From positions 1 to 5,313 of the forward strand of contig JADGQU010000205.1 of NCBI GenBank assembly GCA_017881545.1: a DNA stretch of 5,313 nucleotides, read 5' to 3'. Source of the DNA: Gemmatimonadaceae bacterium (GTDB lineage: Bacteria > Gemmatimonadota > Gemmatimonadetes > Gemmatimonadales > Gemmatimonadaceae). A model generated the notes under the pieces. The model ran no database searches, was not told where the DNA came from, and saw only the letters and a list, made by a program, of their open reading frames with translations. This document shows positions 1 through 5,231 of the stretch, one piece after another. Both the position numbers and the translations under genes were made by a program. Each line of letters opens with the position of its first letter. Position 1 is the first letter of the stretch.

Positions 1-548
1 AGCGACGTCAGGGCCCCGTACTTGATCGCCAGCACGACCGGGGAATCACGGTCCGGGCGATTGCGGCGGAAAAATCTCGCCGCCATGATGACGAACAACA
101 CGAGGGTGTTCAGCGCAGTGAAAAAGAACACGAGGCCCAGGGTCCGATCGATGGGCCCGGCGACGTGCGAGAAGCGCGGATCGAGTCCCCGGAATGTCTG
201 TACGGTCTCGATGATGTAAGCGTAGCCGAACACCACGATGCTCCAGCGCACCCATCGCCTGCGGCCGCGCTCGGAGAAGCCAGCGGACGGCAGCAATAGC
301 GCCAGCGTCAGCAGATAAATCCCGACCGCGAGATTGAAGCTCGCGGGTTTCTGAAGATCTCCTTCCGGTGGTATCGGCACTCCGTGTCGCAGCGCCATCA
401 CCATCAGGCAGAAGAGGCCGAGGAAGATTCCAATTGTCCCCAACGCCGTGAGGGCGCGGTTTTCCATCAGCCGGCGCCATCCAAGGCGCAACATTTCCCC
501 GACCGTTGCGGGAGCGAGCCGCGTCCCACTCTCACGTGCTGCGGTCAC
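1..548 (-). CDS. Multi-spanning membrane protein of unknown function, C-terminus cut off by window edge
   Basis: The reading frame is open from the GTG at 548 to the left edge (182 codons, no stop), so the protein is partial. The GTG overlaps the TGA of the ABA4-like gene by 4 bases, the usual geometry for translational coupling. An ATG at 494 in the same frame, preceded closely by GGGG, is an equally possible start 18 codons later. Hydrophobic stretches lie at about residues 33-53, 71-90, 99-117 and 136-157, and another seems to begin near 170. They are separated by Arg-rich loops (SERGRRR near 92-98, RFFRRNR near 157-163), so at least four membrane spans are expected. A segment ending IIETVQTFRGLDPRF follows the third helix. 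I do not recognise the family. It is the last visible gene of the minus-strand run, and its neighbours suggest an inner-membrane role, which is inference. Confidence 0.75.
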   Translation of the reverse strand, partial: MTAARESGTRLAPATVGEMLRLGWRRLMENRALTALGTIGIFLGLFCLMVMALRHGVPIPPEGDLQKPASFNLAVGIYLLTLALLLPSAGFSERGRRRWVRWSIVVFGYAYIIETVQTFRGLDPRFSHVAGPIDRTLGLVFFFTALNTLVLFVIMAARFFRRNRPDRDSPVVLAIKYGALTS

Positions 549-1000
549 GTGTGAAGCGCTTCGCTCTTTCCACTGGGCGAGCCTGCTCGTGCCCAGCGGA
601 TCAGATAGTACGACAGAAATCCAAGCGGCCCCAGCATGAACGTGAGGAAGAGGATCAGCGATTGGACCGGAATCGGGACGTAGCGGTGGCGCATGTTGTC
701 GCGGTAGATGAAGATCCCTACCAGCTGATCGAAGGCCAGGAAATGAATCCAGGCGACGAGAGCGATATCCCGCTGAGCCATCAGTCTCGCGACTCCATCG
801 GCGGTCCCGAATTCCCGAATGAACCCGAAGCCGTTCTGGCTGATCAGCGAGCCGACGCCGATCACGTAGAGCACGGCCACGAGCGCCGGCACGATCCCGC
901 TGCGCGCGAGCCAGCGCGTTCCGCGCCATGTGGGCAGAAAAATCATGAGCGCCCACGGCAGCACCACATATCCACCGATATTGAAAAGTGTCAGGTACAT
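545..1000 (-). CDS. ABA4-like (DUF4281) family integral membrane protein
   Basis: This 151-residue protein matches the ABA4-like/DUF4281 family from memory of its motifs. It has an N-terminal helix ending in a Pro-Trp pair (MIFLPTW, 19-25), a central block FIREFGTADGVARL (60-73), the hallmark WIHFLAFDQLVG (84-95), and a terminal LTFMLGPLGFLSYYLIR segment (119-135). About four membrane spans are visible. Plant ABA4 is a plastid membrane protein needed for neoxanthin formation; bacterial members are mostly uncharacterised, so no carotenoid role can be read from this sequence. The ATG at 1000 is favoured because the first helix starts there as in the family; no good ribosome binding site precedes it. 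It lies 37 bp after the TSUP gene and its TGA overlaps the GTG of the next gene. No carotenoid biosynthesis gene is in the window. Confidence 0.85.
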   Translation of the reverse strand: MYLTLFNIGGYVVLPWALMIFLPTWRGTRWLARSGIVPALVAVLYVIGVGSLISQNGFGFIREFGTADGVARLMAQRDIALVAWIHFLAFDQLVGIFIYRDNMRHRYVPIPVQSLILFLTFMLGPLGFLSYYLIRWARAGSPSGKSEALHT

Positions 1001-1037
1001 GAGCGGGGTACGCGTTCGAAGGTGGTAAGGTTTCGGT

Positions 1038-1391
1038 CTAGGCCTTCACCCAGACCCTGATCGCTATGATGACCAGGAAGATCGCGAACGCCTTCTGGAG
1101 CTGCGGGCCCGAGAGATTCTGCGCGAGCCTCGCACCAACCCACGCCCCGAAAAGAAGACCGAGCGCTATCCAGAGAGACGCCGCGATGTTGAGATGCCCG
1201 CGGCGGTAGTACTCCCACGCGCCGAGCGCGCCGACCGGAAGCAGCAACGCGCCCAGCGATGTGCCGGTCGCCGTCTGTGGCTGAAACTTCGCGAGAAGGA
1301 TGAGCGCCGGCCCGATCACGATCCCACCGCCGATTCCAAACATCCCGGCGAGTACTCCGGCGGCGAGGCCAATAGCAATGAAGAGAATCAC
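1038..1391 (-). CDS. Half-length TauE/SafE (TSUP) family permease
   Basis: This 117-residue membrane protein shows the TSUP signature: a first helix with a Gly-rich turn (GMFGIGGGIVIGP, 16-28), a second block ATGTSLGALLLPVGALGA (41-58), then GHLNIAASLWIALGLLFGAWVGARLA (65-90) and a last helix at 98-117. Full TauE/SafE permeases are about 250 residues with two such repeats; only one repeat is present here. The frame ends cleanly at a TAG and a TGA lies four codons upstream of the start, so the short size is not an annotation cut. Short single-repeat members occur in this family and presumably assemble as dimers (inference). Characterised relatives move sulfite, sulfoacetate or other small anions; the substrate here is unknown. 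The GTG at 1391 is the only start that keeps the first helix intact. The ribosome binding site is weak. Confidence 0.87.
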   Translation of the reverse strand: MILFIAIGLAAGVLAGMFGIGGGIVIGPALILLAKFQPQTATGTSLGALLLPVGALGAWEYYRRGHLNIAASLWIALGLLFGAWVGARLAQNLSGPQLQKAFAIFLVIIAIRVWVKA

Positions 1392-1428
1392 GTTGTCAGC
1401 TCACGAATGAGAGTTGATAGTCGGGCGC

Positions 1429-1785
1429 TCAGGATACTCCGTGCGACCGAAACATGAAGAACACGGCGCCGAGGATGCAGAGCGCCGCCCAGAGAAAGTC
1501 GAGACGCAGCGGCTGCTTCATGTACAGCAAGACGAATGGAACGAACACCAGGAGCGTGATGACTTCCTGCAGGATCTTCAGCTGGGCAAGCGACATTTCC
1601 GTCGACCCGATCCGATTCGCCGGAACCATGAACATGTACTCGAAGAACGCGATCCCCCAGCTCAGGACTGCCGCGATGTACCACTTCCTGTCGCTCAGGT
1701 TTTTGAGATGCGCGTACCACGCAAACGTCATGAAGGTGTTCGAGATGACCAGCAAGCCGGCAGTGCGCAGAAACGTCGAATTCAT
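1429..1785 (-). CDS. DUF486 / DMT-family small membrane protein
   Basis: The 118-residue product matches the DUF486 (DMT-family protein) pattern across its whole length. It has ISNTFMTFAWYAHLK at 14-28, SWGIAFFEYMFMVPANRIG at 42-60, SLAQLKILQEVITLLVFVPF at 65-84 and a final LWAALCILGAVFFMF helix near 98-112. Four membrane spans are expected, as in other small drug/metabolite-transporter-like proteins; family substrates are unknown. The start is the ATG at 1785, whose A is also the last base of the preceding gene's TGA, a one-base overlap that implies translational coupling. A GAAAGGGG run at 1797-1804, inside the upstream gene, is a plausible though distant ribosome binding site. The frame continues open upstream to 2064, but that part lies antisense-free inside the aminotransferase gene in another frame and has no family resemblance, so the longer start is rejected. 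Confidence 0.9.
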   Translation of the reverse strand: MNSTFLRTAGLLVISNTFMTFAWYAHLKNLSDRKWYIAAVLSWGIAFFEYMFMVPANRIGSTEMSLAQLKILQEVITLLVFVPFVLLYMKQPLRLDFLWAALCILGAVFFMFRSHGVS

Positions 1786-3083
1786 CACGCCGGTATCCCC
1801 TTTCTGGCCGCCTCCAGCACTTTGTCGGCAAAGAGATCGATCTCGTCGAGCGTCGTGTAGACGTTGGGGGTGATTCGTATTCCTTTGAACTCGGGATGCA
1901 CGATCGGCGTGTTCACAATCCTGTGTTGATTGAGGAGCCAGGCGCCAAGCTTGACGTTGTCGATCCCCTCGACCTGGAAGAGAGCGATCGCCCCTGATTG
2001 CCGGTTGTCGAGCGGAGTGAGAACCGAGACCCGGGAGCTTTCCGCCACGACGCGCTTCGCCCACCGGTCACGCAGAAAGCGGAGCCGCGCGATCTTTCTG
2101 TCCTCGCCGATTCCGCGGTGGAACGCCATCGCCGCGGAAATCGCGTTGTGGTTGGCAGCGGGGTGAGTGCCGATCTCCTCGTACTTACGGATGTCGTTGT
2201 CCTGGGTCGCGGCCGCGGCCATGAGCGGCCAGAGATTCTTCTGCTTGTCCTTCCGCACGTACAGAAATCCGGTGCCCACCGGCGCGAGCAGCCACTTGTG
2301 CAAGCTGGTTCCGTAATAGTCGCACTGGAGATCGTCGCGCTTGAAGGGAAAATGCGCGAACGCGTGAGCGCCGTCGACGAACACTTCGATCCCGAGCGGT
2401 CGCGCCATCTCCACGATCCTGCGCACGGGCATTATCTGGCCGGTCAGGTTGGTGATGTGCGTGACCTCGATGACCTTCGTCCGCGGCGTGATCGCAGCTC
2501 TGAACTGCTCGACGAGATAACTGTCCGACGGCGGCGGAACCTTGAATGAAACCTGCTTTAGGACGATACCGTCGCGCCGCTCTCGCTGCTGCCACGACGT
2601 AATCATGCGTCCATAGTTCTGATTGCTGACCACCACTTCGTCGCCACGCTTGAGATCGAGCCCGAAGATCATGATCTCATTCGCTTCCGAAGCGTTGCGA
2701 GTGATCGCCATCTCCTCCGGATCGCAGCCGAACTCGCTCGCGAGATCGCGCCGGACACTCTCCACCCGCGGCTCGAGCACCCGCCACATGTGCTCCACTG
2801 GCAGCTCATTGGAGAATCTTAGGTCCCTGATCATCGCCTCGAGCACATGGCTCGGCGTCGGGCTGCAGCCGCCGTTGTTGAGATTGATCATCGTGCGGTC
2901 GGAGTCGAAGGCGCGCTGAATCTCCGCCCAATAGGACTCGTCGTCAGCCACGGCTTGAGGGGAACGGTCACCGGCGATCGCGTTCGCGCGGAAAAGAGAT
3001 CTCATTGCCTGCTCGCGAAACACCGGCTGCGCCGCCAATCCCGCCACCGCCACGCTCGACAGGAATTCCCGTCTCGTCGTCAT
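1785..3083 (-). CDS. Class V aminotransferase-fold PLP-dependent enzyme with Tat signal
   Basis: This 432-residue enzyme belongs to the fold-type I, class V aminotransferase group, closest in style to isopenicillin N epimerase-like (CefD-like) proteins. Visible landmarks are NLNNGGCSPTP at 68-78, TRNASEAN at 128-135 (phosphate and cofactor contacts), EVTHITNLTGQ at 206-216, VDGAHA at 236-241 with Asp237 expected to bind the pyridine nitrogen, and SLHKW at 260-264 with Lys263 as the PLP Schiff-base lysine. GIRITPNVYT follows at 401-410, with Arg403 a likely substrate-carboxylate ligand. The set looks complete, so it should be catalytically active; the substrate is not predictable. The N-terminus (TTRREFLSSVAVAGLAA) is a twin-arginine export signal, consistent with export of a folded, cofactor-loaded enzyme. 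The cleavage site is unclear. The ATG at 3083 is preferred over a TTG at 3086 because GGGGGAGG sits 4 bases before it. It leads the five-gene run. Confidence 0.92.
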   Translation of the reverse strand: MTTRREFLSSVAVAGLAAQPVFREQAMRSLFRANAIAGDRSPQAVADDESYWAEIQRAFDSDRTMINLNNGGCSPTPSHVLEAMIRDLRFSNELPVEHMWRVLEPRVESVRRDLASEFGCDPEEMAITRNASEANEIMIFGLDLKRGDEVVVSNQNYGRMITSWQQRERRDGIVLKQVSFKVPPPSDSYLVEQFRAAITPRTKVIEVTHITNLTGQIMPVRRIVEMARPLGIEVFVDGAHAFAHFPFKRDDLQCDYYGTSLHKWLLAPVGTGFLYVRKDKQKNLWPLMAAAATQDNDIRKYEEIGTHPAANHNAISAAMAFHRGIGEDRKIARLRFLRDRWAKRVVAESSRVSVLTPLDNRQSGAIALFQVEGIDNVKLGAWLLNQHRIVNTPIVHPEFKGIRITPNVYTTLDEIDLFADKVLEAARKGIPA

Positions 3084-3087
3084 CAAA

Positions 3088-3095
3088 CCTCCCCC
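3088..3095 (-). promoter_or_regulatory. Strong ribosome binding site of the aminotransferase gene
   Basis: Read on the minus strand this is GGGGGAGG, a close match to the anti-Shine-Dalgarno target, ending 4 bases before the ATG at 3083 and only 1 base before the in-frame TTG at 3086. It decides the start in favour of the ATG. It is the best ribosome binding site in the window. Confidence 0.8.
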
Positions 3096-3105
3096 GCAGT
3101 ACCGT

Positions 3106-3143
3106 AAAAGAAAGAGCGGCCGTCACATGCATAACGGCCGCCC
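3106..3143 (-). terminator. Intrinsic (rho-independent) terminator after the lipoprotein gene
   Basis: Read on the minus strand, GCGGCCGT (3141-3134) pairs perfectly with ACGGCCGC (3123-3116) around a 10-base loop. Two more pairs (one G-U, one G-C) can extend the stem to 10 bp. It is followed at once by TTTCTTTT (3113-3106). A GC-rich stem plus a T tract is the standard intrinsic terminator. The tract is on the minus-strand side only, so it serves the lipoprotein gene, whose stop codon is about 43 bases upstream. Its T tract ends 22 bases before the aminotransferase ATG. Confidence 0.85.
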
Positions 3144-3167
3144 AATAATATGACGCTACCCTTCGCC

Positions 3168-3182
3168 CAGCGAGGCTCGCTG
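3168..3182. repeat. Small perfect hairpin next to the lipoprotein stop codon
   Basis: CAGCGA (3168-3173) and TCGCTG (3177-3182) form a 6-bp stem with a 3-base loop, starting 3 bases after the lipoprotein TAG. No T tract follows on either strand, so it is not a terminator by itself. It could stabilise the 3' end of the transcript or be chance. Confidence 0.4.
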
Positions 3183-3185
3183 CTT

Positions 3186-4373
3186 CTATTGGTACTGGAT
3201 GTAGTGCGGCTTCGGATTCAGCAGCAGCACTTCTGCCGGCGTGAGAATGGGATCACCCAGCTTCGTATCGTTATGATAGAACAGCTTGAATCCGGTGAAC
3301 TGCACCGGCTGAGACTCGACGTACGCGCGATACGAATCGTATTTGAGCCAGGGCGGACCCCAACCGTCCATGTCGATCACCACCTGAACGCGCGGGTCAA
3401 GCCTGATCTTTGGTGCTCCGGTGAGCATGTCGTGCGTGAAGCGGTGAACGATCAGAACCTTGGGAGGAAGATTGTTCTGCTTCACAATGTCCGACAGCAG
3501 GCCAATAGCGTAATTCACGTCGTCGGAGCTCATGGTGCCAATCCGCGCGCCCGGCTTGTCGGTTACCATGGCTTTTAGTTTTCGATCCATCCTCGGCTTC
3601 ATCGAAAACTCCGGATCGATTCCAAGCATCACGTTTGGTCGCTTCAGAAACGGAATGAGGCGCGGCAACTCTTCCTGCACCGTGCTGTGAGCTACCTGCA
3701 CATCGAGGAAGACCAGGGCGTTTCGCGTGGCTGCCCACGATGCGACCTTCTCGACGAGAGTGTCCGCCATGCGGAGACGGTATTTCCCATCACGCCCAGG
3801 CGCCCCCTGCGCCACCACCGCGATGAGATGCAGCGCGGGCTGAACCGGAGTAGATGGATCTGCCTTCTGCCACTCGGCGACTTCTTTGTCGAGGCGCGCC
3901 AACATCTGTTCGGGCGGCAGCTCTCCGAGGATTCCCATCCTCTTCGAGAGCGGATTCCCGTAGAAAGCGATGATCCGGCGCGCGGGGAGAATGGATCCCG
4001 GAAGCGGAGGTGCTGTCTTCACCGGCCAGGCAGTGTTCTCAAGTCCCGCCCTGACGGCTTTCACGAGTGCGAGGCTGTCCTTCTGGGTGCGGCCCTTTAC
4101 TGAAGGGACAGTGATCGGCGGGTCCTTGGCAGCCGAATCGTTGGCGGCGCTTGATGCCGTGCTCGAAGCGGTCTTTGGAGTTGATGGCGTGGATGAGGCG
4201 GCACCGGCGACACCCTGGCGCGCCACAACCGCCGGCGGCGGACCGGCTGGCGGAAGCTCCTCGGCACCGGGGGAGGGCCGAGCGTCCTTACCGGCGGCGC
4301 AGGCGAGGGAAGCTATGAGAGTGAACGAAGTGAGCATGGAGATAGACGACGATTTATGAAAAACGTATTGCAT
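3186..4373 (-). CDS. Secreted lipoprotein with a predicted TIM-barrel-like domain, function unknown
   Basis: The 395-residue product starts with a lipoprotein signal: basic start, hydrophobic core SMLTSFTLIASLAC with lipobox LAC and Cys25 as the lipidated residue. Residues 26-90 are a low-complexity Ala/Ser/Pro/Thr linker that would tether the domain away from the membrane. From about 130 a regular series of hydrophobic strands appears, each followed by a helix: RIIAFYGN (133-140), ALHLIAVVAQ (180-189), ALVFLDVQ (219-226), NVMLGIDPEF (247-256), KVLIVHRFTHD (305-315), VQVVIDMDGWG (329-339) and GFKLFYHND (361-369). This spacing suggests an (alpha/beta)8 barrel. Asp224, Asp253, Glu255, Asp334 and Asp336 sit at strand ends where glycoside-hydrolase-type catalytic or metal ligands normally lie. 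The ATG at 4373 is needed to keep the signal peptide. It is monocistronic: a terminator follows and a divergent gene lies upstream. I cannot name a family or substrate. Confidence 0.88.
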   Translation of the reverse strand: MQYVFHKSSSISMLTSFTLIASLACAAGKDARPSPGAEELPPAGPPPAVVARQGVAGAASSTPSTPKTASSTASSAANDSAAKDPPITVPSVKGRTQKDSLALVKAVRAGLENTAWPVKTAPPLPGSILPARRIIAFYGNPLSKRMGILGELPPEQMLARLDKEVAEWQKADPSTPVQPALHLIAVVAQGAPGRDGKYRLRMADTLVEKVASWAATRNALVFLDVQVAHSTVQEELPRLIPFLKRPNVMLGIDPEFSMKPRMDRKLKAMVTDKPGARIGTMSSDDVNYAIGLLSDIVKQNNLPPKVLIVHRFTHDMLTGAPKIRLDPRVQVVIDMDGWGPPWLKYDSYRAYVESQPVQFTGFKLFYHNDTKLGDPILTPAEVLLLNPKPHYIQYQ

Positions 4374-4504
4374 CAGCTCTACTGAGGAGTTTTTGGTTGG
4401 CGGGCGGGAGGTTGGATTCGGTAGTTCATAATCCAGGCCCGGATGGTCGCGATCTTTCTTACACCGCCATGAGAATTTGCCGCGGCCACAGCGCGGTCCC
4501 TTTC

Positions 4505-4533
4505 TTGCTTTCGGTATATGTTCGGGCTATCCT
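4505..4533 (+). promoter_or_regulatory. Candidate sigma70-type promoter of the ImuA-like gene
   Basis: TTGCTT (4505-4510) and TATCCT (4528-4533) are separated by exactly 17 bp. They match the -35 and -10 consensus at 3 and 4 of 6 positions, so each is weak alone. Transcription would begin near 4540, next to the ATG at 4542, which has no ribosome binding site; that would give a leaderless or nearly leaderless message. The pairing is suggestive rather than strong. Confidence 0.35.
4509..4523 (+). promoter_or_regulatory. Possible LexA-type operator, TTTC-N7-GTTC
   Basis: TTTC (4509-4512) and GTTC (4520-4523) are separated by 7 bases, within a longer direct repeat of TTCGG with an 11-base period. 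This is one mismatch from the GTTC-N7-GTTC operator known for alphaproteobacterial LexA. It lies between the candidate -35 and -10, where a repressor would block transcription, upstream of a gene resembling an SOS-regulated one. The LexA motif of this organism is unknown, and a four-base repeat can occur by chance. Confidence 0.25.
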
Positions 4534-4541
4534 GCAAAGCC

Positions 4542-5231
4542 ATGTCTGACCGCAACGCCGCCATCCGCGCCCTCATCGAGCATCGATTTCCGGATGCGAC
4601 ACCGGTCACTCACCGGACCGCGGAGCCGGTGGCGACGGGCATCGATGTACTCGATGCAATTCTTCCCGGGCGCGGTCTCCCTCGTGGACGGCTCACCGTC
4701 TGGATGCCGCAGGGCGGAGCGACAGCGGTTCTCAGAGCTGCGTGTCACACCACCGTTGCCCAGGGCGAGAGAGCAGTCTGGATCGATGGGCTCGGCACCG
4801 TCGCCGGCCCATTCTGGGAAGAGGGCCCAATCCTCGTACGCCCGCGCAATCGAAAGCACGGACTACGTGGAGCGGAGGAGCTTCTCCGCTGCGGAGGATT
4901 CTCGCTCGTCGTCATCGCGGGTCTGGAGCCCGAGGGCACGGAGACGGTGCGGCTCTCCCGCGCCGCGCACGAAGGGGGCGGCGCGCTGGTCACCCTCACA
5001 TCGCACGCGTCGATGGCGAGCCTCCGCATGACATCGCAGATCCTGCGCGAGAGCTACCGCTGGAGAAAAACTCCTTTCGGCGATCCCGCCGAAGCGCAGG
5101 AGGTGATGATCCGAGTCCACGCCCAGTCGCTCGGCTGGAACCGGAGCGCTGACATCCCGGTGCCCGTCATTCCATATGATCTGCGCATGTCGATTGAGGC
5201 TGGGCTCGTTGATAGACGCGGGGTGAAGTAA
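4542..5231 (+). CDS. ImuA-like / RecA-fold protein with degenerate P-loop
   Basis: The 229-residue product has the layout of RecA-fold proteins related to ImuA, the partner of ImuB and DnaE2 in error-prone lesion bypass. ATGIDVLDAILPGRGLPRGRL (31-51) matches the segment before the P-loop in RecA and ImuA. The P-loop region that follows (MPQGGATAV, 55-63) lacks the Gly-Lys-Thr, so ATP binding in the usual way is unlikely. AVWIDGLG (78-85) parallels the RecA strand after the P-loop. FSLVVIAG (120-127) replaces a Walker B strand but has no terminal Asp. RLSRAAHEGGGALVTLT (137-153) resembles the ImuA core, and the tail ends in a Leu-Val-Asp-Arg-Arg-Gly-Val motif (222-228). The ATG at 4542 is chosen over an in-frame ATG at 4518: the extra eight residues look unrelated and neither has a ribosome binding site. 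The call rests on motif memory; a divergent RecA paralogue of other function is possible. Confidence 0.8.
   Translation: MSDRNAAIRALIEHRFPDATPVTHRTAEPVATGIDVLDAILPGRGLPRGRLTVWMPQGGATAVLRAACHTTVAQGERAVWIDGLGTVAGPFWEEGPILVRPRNRKHGLRGAEELLRCGGFSLVVIAGLEPEGTETVRLSRAAHEGGGALVTLTSHASMASLRMTSQILRESYRWRKTPFGDPAEAQEVMIRVHAQSLGWNRSADIPVPVIPYDLRMSIEAGLVDRRGVK

Larger units (their letters stand above)
4374..4541. other. Divergent intergenic region between the lipoprotein and ImuA-like genes
   Basis: This 168-bp gap must hold the promoters of both divergent genes. On the plus side a plausible promoter is visible at 4505-4533. On the minus side I see no convincing -35/-10 pair and only a weak AGAG before the lipoprotein ATG. 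A 5-bp inverted repeat (CCGCG at 4480-4484, CGCGG at 4492-4496) with a 7-base loop lies in the middle; it is too short to call. The minus-strand frame that spans the gap (4379-4609) is not supported as a gene. Confidence 0.6.

Noticed and set aside
46..480. Minus-strand 144-codon open frame
   Set aside because: It is rich in Arg, His and Pro with no hydrophobic pattern and overlaps, in another frame, the clearly membrane-like reading that starts at 548.
506..1060. Plus-strand 184-codon open frame
   Set aside because: It is antisense to the ABA4-like gene, is highly charged and low in family-like motifs, and is explained by GC-rich codon bias on the opposite strand.
1429..2064. Extended start for the DUF486 gene (211 codons)
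   Set aside because: The first 93 codons lie inside the aminotransferase gene in a different frame and look random; family similarity begins exactly at the ATG at 1785.
2185..2595. Minus-strand 136-codon frame within the aminotransferase gene
   Set aside because: It is an out-of-frame shadow of the enzyme with Ala/Arg-rich, motif-free sequence.
4480..4510. CCGCG/CGCGG hairpin followed by a T/C-rich stretch as a plus-strand terminator
   Set aside because: The stem is only 5 bp, the following tract is interrupted by C and G, and no plus-strand gene lies upstream to be terminated.
4379..4609. Minus-strand 76-codon frame spanning the divergent intergenic region
   Set aside because: It overlaps the start of the ImuA-like gene antisense, has no ribosome binding site or family pattern, and would leave no room for either promoter.
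4477..5031. Plus-strand 184-codon frame overlapping the ImuA-like gene
   Set aside because: It is Ser/Arg/Pro-rich with no motifs, in a different frame from the RecA-like motifs that continue to 5231.
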